DNA of 8,534 nucleotides from Woeseiaceae bacterium (GTDB taxonomy: Bacteria; Pseudomonadota; Gammaproteobacteria; Steroidobacterales; Woeseiaceae): the NCBI GenBank assembly GCA_022615525.1, contig JAKEGN010000135.1, forward strand, positions 1 to 8,534. Reading direction: 5' to 3'. How positions within the stretch are numbered: position 1 is the first letter of the stretch; every line of letters begins with the position of its first letter. Below, one piece after another: positions 5,959 through 8,534 of this stretch. The notes below the pieces were generated by a model that saw only the letters and a program-made list of their open reading frames with translations, was not told where the DNA came from and ran no database searches. The position numbers and the translations under genes were made by a program.

Positions 5959-7050
5959 GTGAACGACAGCGACAGGGCATGGTTGATTCTCAGCATGGCG
6001 CCTCTACGCGGCGATGCCCTGGCAGTATTGCTGGAGGAGCACGGGAGTGCCGCGGCAATCGTCTCCGCCGGCCGCAAAGCGCTGCCGGACTCGCTCCGCG
6101 ATGCCATCCTTCGCCCGGACGAAGCGCTCATCAACACAGTTCGCGATTGGTTGCGTGGAGAACGGCATTATCTCGTGCACCCGGAATCTCCCGACTACCC
6201 GGAACTCATGCGCCAGATTCCCGATGCGCCGACTCTTTTATATGTCCTGGGAAATTGCAGCGTCCTGAACCTGCCGTCCCTGGCTATTGTCGGCAGCCGC
6301 AACCCCACGCGCGGCGGCGAGCAGAATGCCTACGAGTTTGCAAAGCACCTCGGGACCTGCGGTTTCTGCATCGTGAGCGGCCTTGCAAAGGGCATCGATA
6401 CGGCCGCACACAGCGGCGCGCTGGATGGTGATGCAAAGACGATAGCCGTCCTCGGAAACGGAATCGACCGGGTTTATCCTGCGTCGAATCGTGACCTCGC
6501 TCACCGCATAGCCGCACAAGGGGCTCTCGTCTCCGAATATCCTCTCGGCAGTCCGCCGCTCAAGGAAAATTTCCCGCGACGCAACAGGCTTATCAGTGCA
6601 CTGTCTCTGGGCACGCTGGTGGTCGAGGCCGCACGGCAAAGCGGCTCCCTGATCACCGCACGGCTTGCATCGGAGCAGGGACGCGAAGTTTTCGCCATCC
6701 CCGGCTCTATTCACAACCCGATGTCCCGCGGTTGTCATAAGCTGATCCGGCAAGGGGCGAAGCTCGTCGAAAGCGCCGAAGACATCGTCAACGAACTCGG
6801 GCCCCTCGCAGGACACCTTATGCAAAATGCCCGGTCGGAGAGCGACGTTGCAGCGTCTGCGCCAGTCGATCCCGAGTACGAAGCACTGCTTGATGCACTG
6901 GGCTTTGATCCCGCGACTGCCGATGAACCCGCACAGCGGTCCGGATTGACGATCGCGCAGGTTTCCTCCATGCTTCTTATCCTGGAGCTTGAGGGAAAAA
7001 TCGAAACCCAGTCCGGCGGCCGATACTCACAGCTCAGGAAGAATGACTGA
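5959..7050 (+). CDS. dprA: DNA processing protein DprA (Smf)
   Basis: 363 residues from GTG 5959, chosen because AGGA (5947-5950) lies 8 bases upstream; a TTG at 5938 would add seven residues but has no ribosome binding site. DprA binds incoming single-stranded DNA in the cytoplasm during natural transformation and loads RecA. Residues 1-65 form an N-terminal helical domain. The Rossmann-like DNA-binding core (about 80-280) shows VGSRNPTRGG (111-120), SGLAKGIDTAAHSGAL (140-155), GNGIDRVYP (167-175), FPRRNRLISALS (205-216), SGSLITA (228-234) and GREVFAIPGS (241-250). A C-terminal winged-helix domain (about 303-355) follows an acidic, Ala-rich linker. All signature motifs are present, so it should be functional. 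DprA alone does not prove competence, as it is widespread in species not known to transform. It heads a dprA-smg unit. Confidence 0.96.
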   Translation: MNDSDRAWLILSMAPLRGDALAVLLEEHGSAAAIVSAGRKALPDSLRDAILRPDEALINTVRDWLRGERHYLVHPESPDYPELMRQIPDAPTLLYVLGNCSVLNLPSLAIVGSRNPTRGGEQNAYEFAKHLGTCGFCIVSGLAKGIDTAAHSGALDGDAKTIAVLGNGIDRVYPASNRDLAHRIAAQGALVSEYPLGSPPLKENFPRRNRLISALSLGTLVVEAARQSGSLITARLASEQGREVFAIPGSIHNPMSRGCHKLIRQGAKLVESAEDIVNELGPLAGHLMQNARSESDVAASAPVDPEYEALLDALGFDPATADEPAQRSGLTIAQVSSMLLILELEGKIETQSGGRYSQLRKND

Positions 7051-7065
7051 GGAGCAGCTCCAGGA

Positions 7066-7542
7066 ATGAAAGAAAATGTACTCGACGTCCTGATGTACCT
7101 GTTCGAGACCTACATCGACGCTGAGGAAGAGCCGGAGCCCGATCAGAAAGTCTTGCGCGACGAGCTGTCGCGCGCCGGCTTCGGCGATCTGGAGATCGAC
7201 CGCGCACTCGACTGGCTCGACGGGCTCACCGAGCATCACAAAGCCCGGCCTCACAGCACGCAAACTGTTCACGGCACACGCATCTACAACAGCATCGAAC
7301 AGGGGCGCCTGGATGTGGCCTGTCGCGGATTCATTACGTATCTCGAACAGATCGGAATCCTGTCACCGCCCCAGCGCGAAATTCTCATCGACCGGCTGCT
7401 TGCGCTCGACACGCCGGATATCGATGTCGAGCAAGTCAAGTGGGTGGTTTTGATGGTGCTCTTCAGCCAGCCAGGCCAGGAGCAGGCTTACGCGCGCATG
7501 GAAGATCTGGTGTTCGACGAGGACGCGAGCGCGGTCCATTAA
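7066..7542 (+). CDS. smg: Smg protein (DUF494 family), function unknown
   Basis: 158 residues, the usual family length. Recognisable features are the start MKENVLDVLMYLFETYID, an acidic stretch (19-26), LEIDRALDWLDGL (42-54), the central TRIYNSIEQGRLDVACRGFITYLEQIGIL (71-99) and the C-terminal VKWVVLMVLFSQPGQE (124-139). No signal peptide or membrane segment is present, so it is cytoplasmic and mostly helical. Smg is conserved next to dprA/smf, and often near topA, in many gammaproteobacteria including E. coli, but its job is not known to me. It starts 15 bases after dprA. The ribosome binding site GAGGAG (7049-7054) begins inside the dprA stop codon, so the two are probably co-transcribed. 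Confidence 0.95.
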   Translation: MKENVLDVLMYLFETYIDAEEEPEPDQKVLRDELSRAGFGDLEIDRALDWLDGLTEHHKARPHSTQTVHGTRIYNSIEQGRLDVACRGFITYLEQIGILSPPQREILIDRLLALDTPDIDVEQVKWVVLMVLFSQPGQEQAYARMEDLVFDEDASAVH

Positions 7543-7558
7543 CTGAGAAATTTCTCAG
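7543..7558. repeat. Perfect 16-bp palindrome directly after smg
   Basis: CTGAGAAATTTCTCAG is perfectly self-complementary and begins on the base after the smg stop codon. As RNA it could form only a 6-bp stem with a 4-base loop and has no T tract, so it is a poor intrinsic terminator. Its position about 30 bases upstream of the topA promoter candidate fits a regulator binding site. It does not resemble the palindrome upstream of dprA. Confidence 0.5.
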
Positions 7559-7586
7559 CTCTATCTCCCAATTTAAAGTAATTTGC

Positions 7587-7613
7587 TTGACATGCCGTTG
7601 ACGAGCATGTAAT
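7587..7613 (+). promoter_or_regulatory. Candidate topA promoter overlapping an inverted repeat
   Basis: TTGACA (7587-7592) matches the -35 consensus exactly. TGTAAT (7608-7613) matches five of six -10 positions, with an unusually short 15-base spacer. An alternative -10 at 17 bases, TAATTC (7610-7615), matches only two positions. ACATGC (7590-7595) and GCATGT (7605-7610) form an inverted repeat spanning the two boxes. AT-rich DNA (7570-7584) lies just upstream. The topA leader would be about 65 bases. Confidence 0.45.
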
Positions 7614-7615
7614 TC

Positions 7616-7639
7616 AACCGCGGCCCAGAACGCGGTTTT
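7616..7639 (+). other. Hairpin in the topA leader
   Basis: AACCGCG (7616-7622) pairs with CGCGGTT (7631-7637) around an 8-base loop. The T run at 7636-7639 is only four bases, two of them inside the stem. It resembles a weak terminator or a leader hairpin. If transcription starts near 7620 only part of the stem would be in the topA RNA, and it would then act only on read-through transcripts from smg. Confidence 0.35.
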
Positions 7640-7682
7640 GCGTTCCTGGTGTCGAAAAAGCAGCAAGGAACAGCTCGAATCA

Positions 7683-8534
7683 ATGGCAAAAAATCTCGTA
7701 ATTGTTGAGTCGCCTGCGAAAGCGAAGACCATTGGCAAGTATCTTGGCAATGACTTCGATGTCATGGCGTCGTACGGCCATGTGCGCGACCTGGTGCCGA
7801 AGGAGGGCGCGGTAGTACCCGAGGACGGGTTTGCCATGAAGTACCAGATCATCGAGCGAAACGAAAAGCACGTTAATGCAATTGTTCGGGCGCTCAAGAA
7901 ATCCGATGCACTGTATCTCGCGACGGACCCTGATCGCGAAGGAGAAGCGATATCCTGGCACCTGACTGAATTGCTCAGGGAAAGAAAGGCGCTGAACGGG
8001 AAGCCGGTGCACCGTGTGGTTTTCCACGAGATCACCAGGAACGCCATTCGCGAAGCAATCGAAAATCCGCGCGACATCTCGAGCGACCTGGTCAGCGCGC
8101 AACAGGCACGGCGTGCCCTGGATTACCTGGTTGGATTCAATCTGTCGCCGTTGCTATGGAAGAAGGTGCAACGCGGACTGTCTGCCGGTCGGGTGCAAAG
8201 CCCGGCACTGCGCATGATCGTGGAGCGCGAGCTCGAGATCGAGGCGTTCAAAGCACGCGAGTACTGGTCAATCGAGGCCGATGTGAGCAAGGACGGGCAA
8301 CCGTTCGTATCGCGTCTGGTCCGGTATCGCGGCGAGAAAGTCGAGCAGTTCAGCTTCGAGAACGAGCAAGCTGCGCGCGAGGTGGAGAGAACCTTGCTCG
8401 CCGCGGCCAACGGCGAGTTGACGGCGGTCAGCGTCGACAAGAAGCAACGCAAGCGAAACCCGGCGGCGCCGTTCACGACATCCACCCTGCAGCAGGAGGC
8501 CTCGCGCAAGCTCGGCTTCAACACGCAGCGCACC
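7683..8534 (+). CDS. topA: DNA topoisomerase I (omega protein), N-terminal part (truncated by window edge)
   Basis: 284 codons are visible and the frame stays open to the last base; E. coli TopA has 865 residues, so about one third is present. The type IA enzyme relaxes negative supercoils by cutting and passing one strand. The N-terminal Toprim domain is intact: VIVESPAKAKTIGKYL (6-21) carries Glu9 and Lys13, and ATDPDREGEAI (80-90) carries the Mg-binding DxDxE motif. Next come VVFHEITRNAI (112-122), SAQQARRALDYLVGFNLSP (138-156), and SAGRVQSPALRMIV (167-180). PFTTSTLQQEA (263-273) is also typical. The catalytic Tyr, near residue 319 in E. coli, lies beyond the window. The start ATG 7683 is set by the conserved MAKNLVIVES. 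AAGGA (7665-7669) lies 13 bases upstream, rather far for a ribosome binding site. Confidence 0.98.
   Translation, partial: MAKNLVIVESPAKAKTIGKYLGNDFDVMASYGHVRDLVPKEGAVVPEDGFAMKYQIIERNEKHVNAIVRALKKSDALYLATDPDREGEAISWHLTELLRERKALNGKPVHRVVFHEITRNAIREAIENPRDISSDLVSAQQARRALDYLVGFNLSPLLWKKVQRGLSAGRVQSPALRMIVERELEIEAFKAREYWSIEADVSKDGQPFVSRLVRYRGEKVEQFSFENEQAAREVERTLLAAANGELTAVSVDKKQRKRNPAAPFTTSTLQQEASRKLGFNTQRT

Noticed and set aside
1..8534. Search for mobile elements, CRISPR arrays, tRNA genes, toxin-antitoxin pairs or phage genes as a hidden new system.
   Set aside because: Nearly all sequence is accounted for by well-known conserved genes in a conserved order; no repeat arrays, transposase motifs, integrase or tRNA-like folds were seen.

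Overview
This is a conserved housekeeping locus from a gammaproteobacterium. It has fairly GC-rich coding DNA, tightly packed genes and three short AT-richer intergenic gaps. The order def-fmt-rsmB in one direction, with a LysM protein, dprA, smg and topA in the other, is typical of gammaproteobacteria. A DUF4390 gene and an NtrY-type kinase directly after rsmB, and topA directly after smg, suggest a lineage near Xanthomonadales, Nevskiales or Woeseiales rather than the enteric bacteria. That placement comes from remembered gene order, not from a search.

Left half, minus strand, read from 4400 down to 1: def (peptide deformylase), fmt (Met-tRNA formyltransferase), rsmB (16S rRNA m5C967 methyltransferase), a secreted DUF4390 protein, and the N-terminal 339 residues of an NtrY-like sensor kinase cut by the window edge. 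Gaps are 22 and 5 bases, then two 4-base ATGA overlaps, so the five genes look like one operon. Fmt and Def act at opposite ends of one cycle: Fmt puts the formyl group on initiator Met-tRNA and Def removes it from the nascent protein. RsmB modifies the ribosome itself. The two downstream genes belong to envelope signalling.

Middle, 4401-4624: a divergent promoter region of 224 bases. Rightward of it lies a LysM-domain lipoprotein related in layout and position to the pilus-secretin-associated protein TsaP, closed by a strong intrinsic terminator.

Right half, plus strand: dprA (protects incoming ssDNA and loads RecA during transformation), smg (DUF494, unknown role) 15 bases behind it, then a 140-base regulatory gap and the first 284 residues of topA (DNA topoisomerase I), which runs off the right edge. 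The two gaps flanking dprA-smg each carry a different perfect 16-bp palindrome. The topA gap also has a promoter-like sequence embedded in an inverted repeat and a leader hairpin.

There is no gene-free stretch longer than 300 bases. I see no tRNA, rRNA, CRISPR array, insertion sequence, integrase or attachment site, and no convincing new system. The parts least explained by current knowledge are the DUF4390/NtrY pair, the TsaP-like lipoprotein beside dprA, Smg, and the palindromic intergenic elements.
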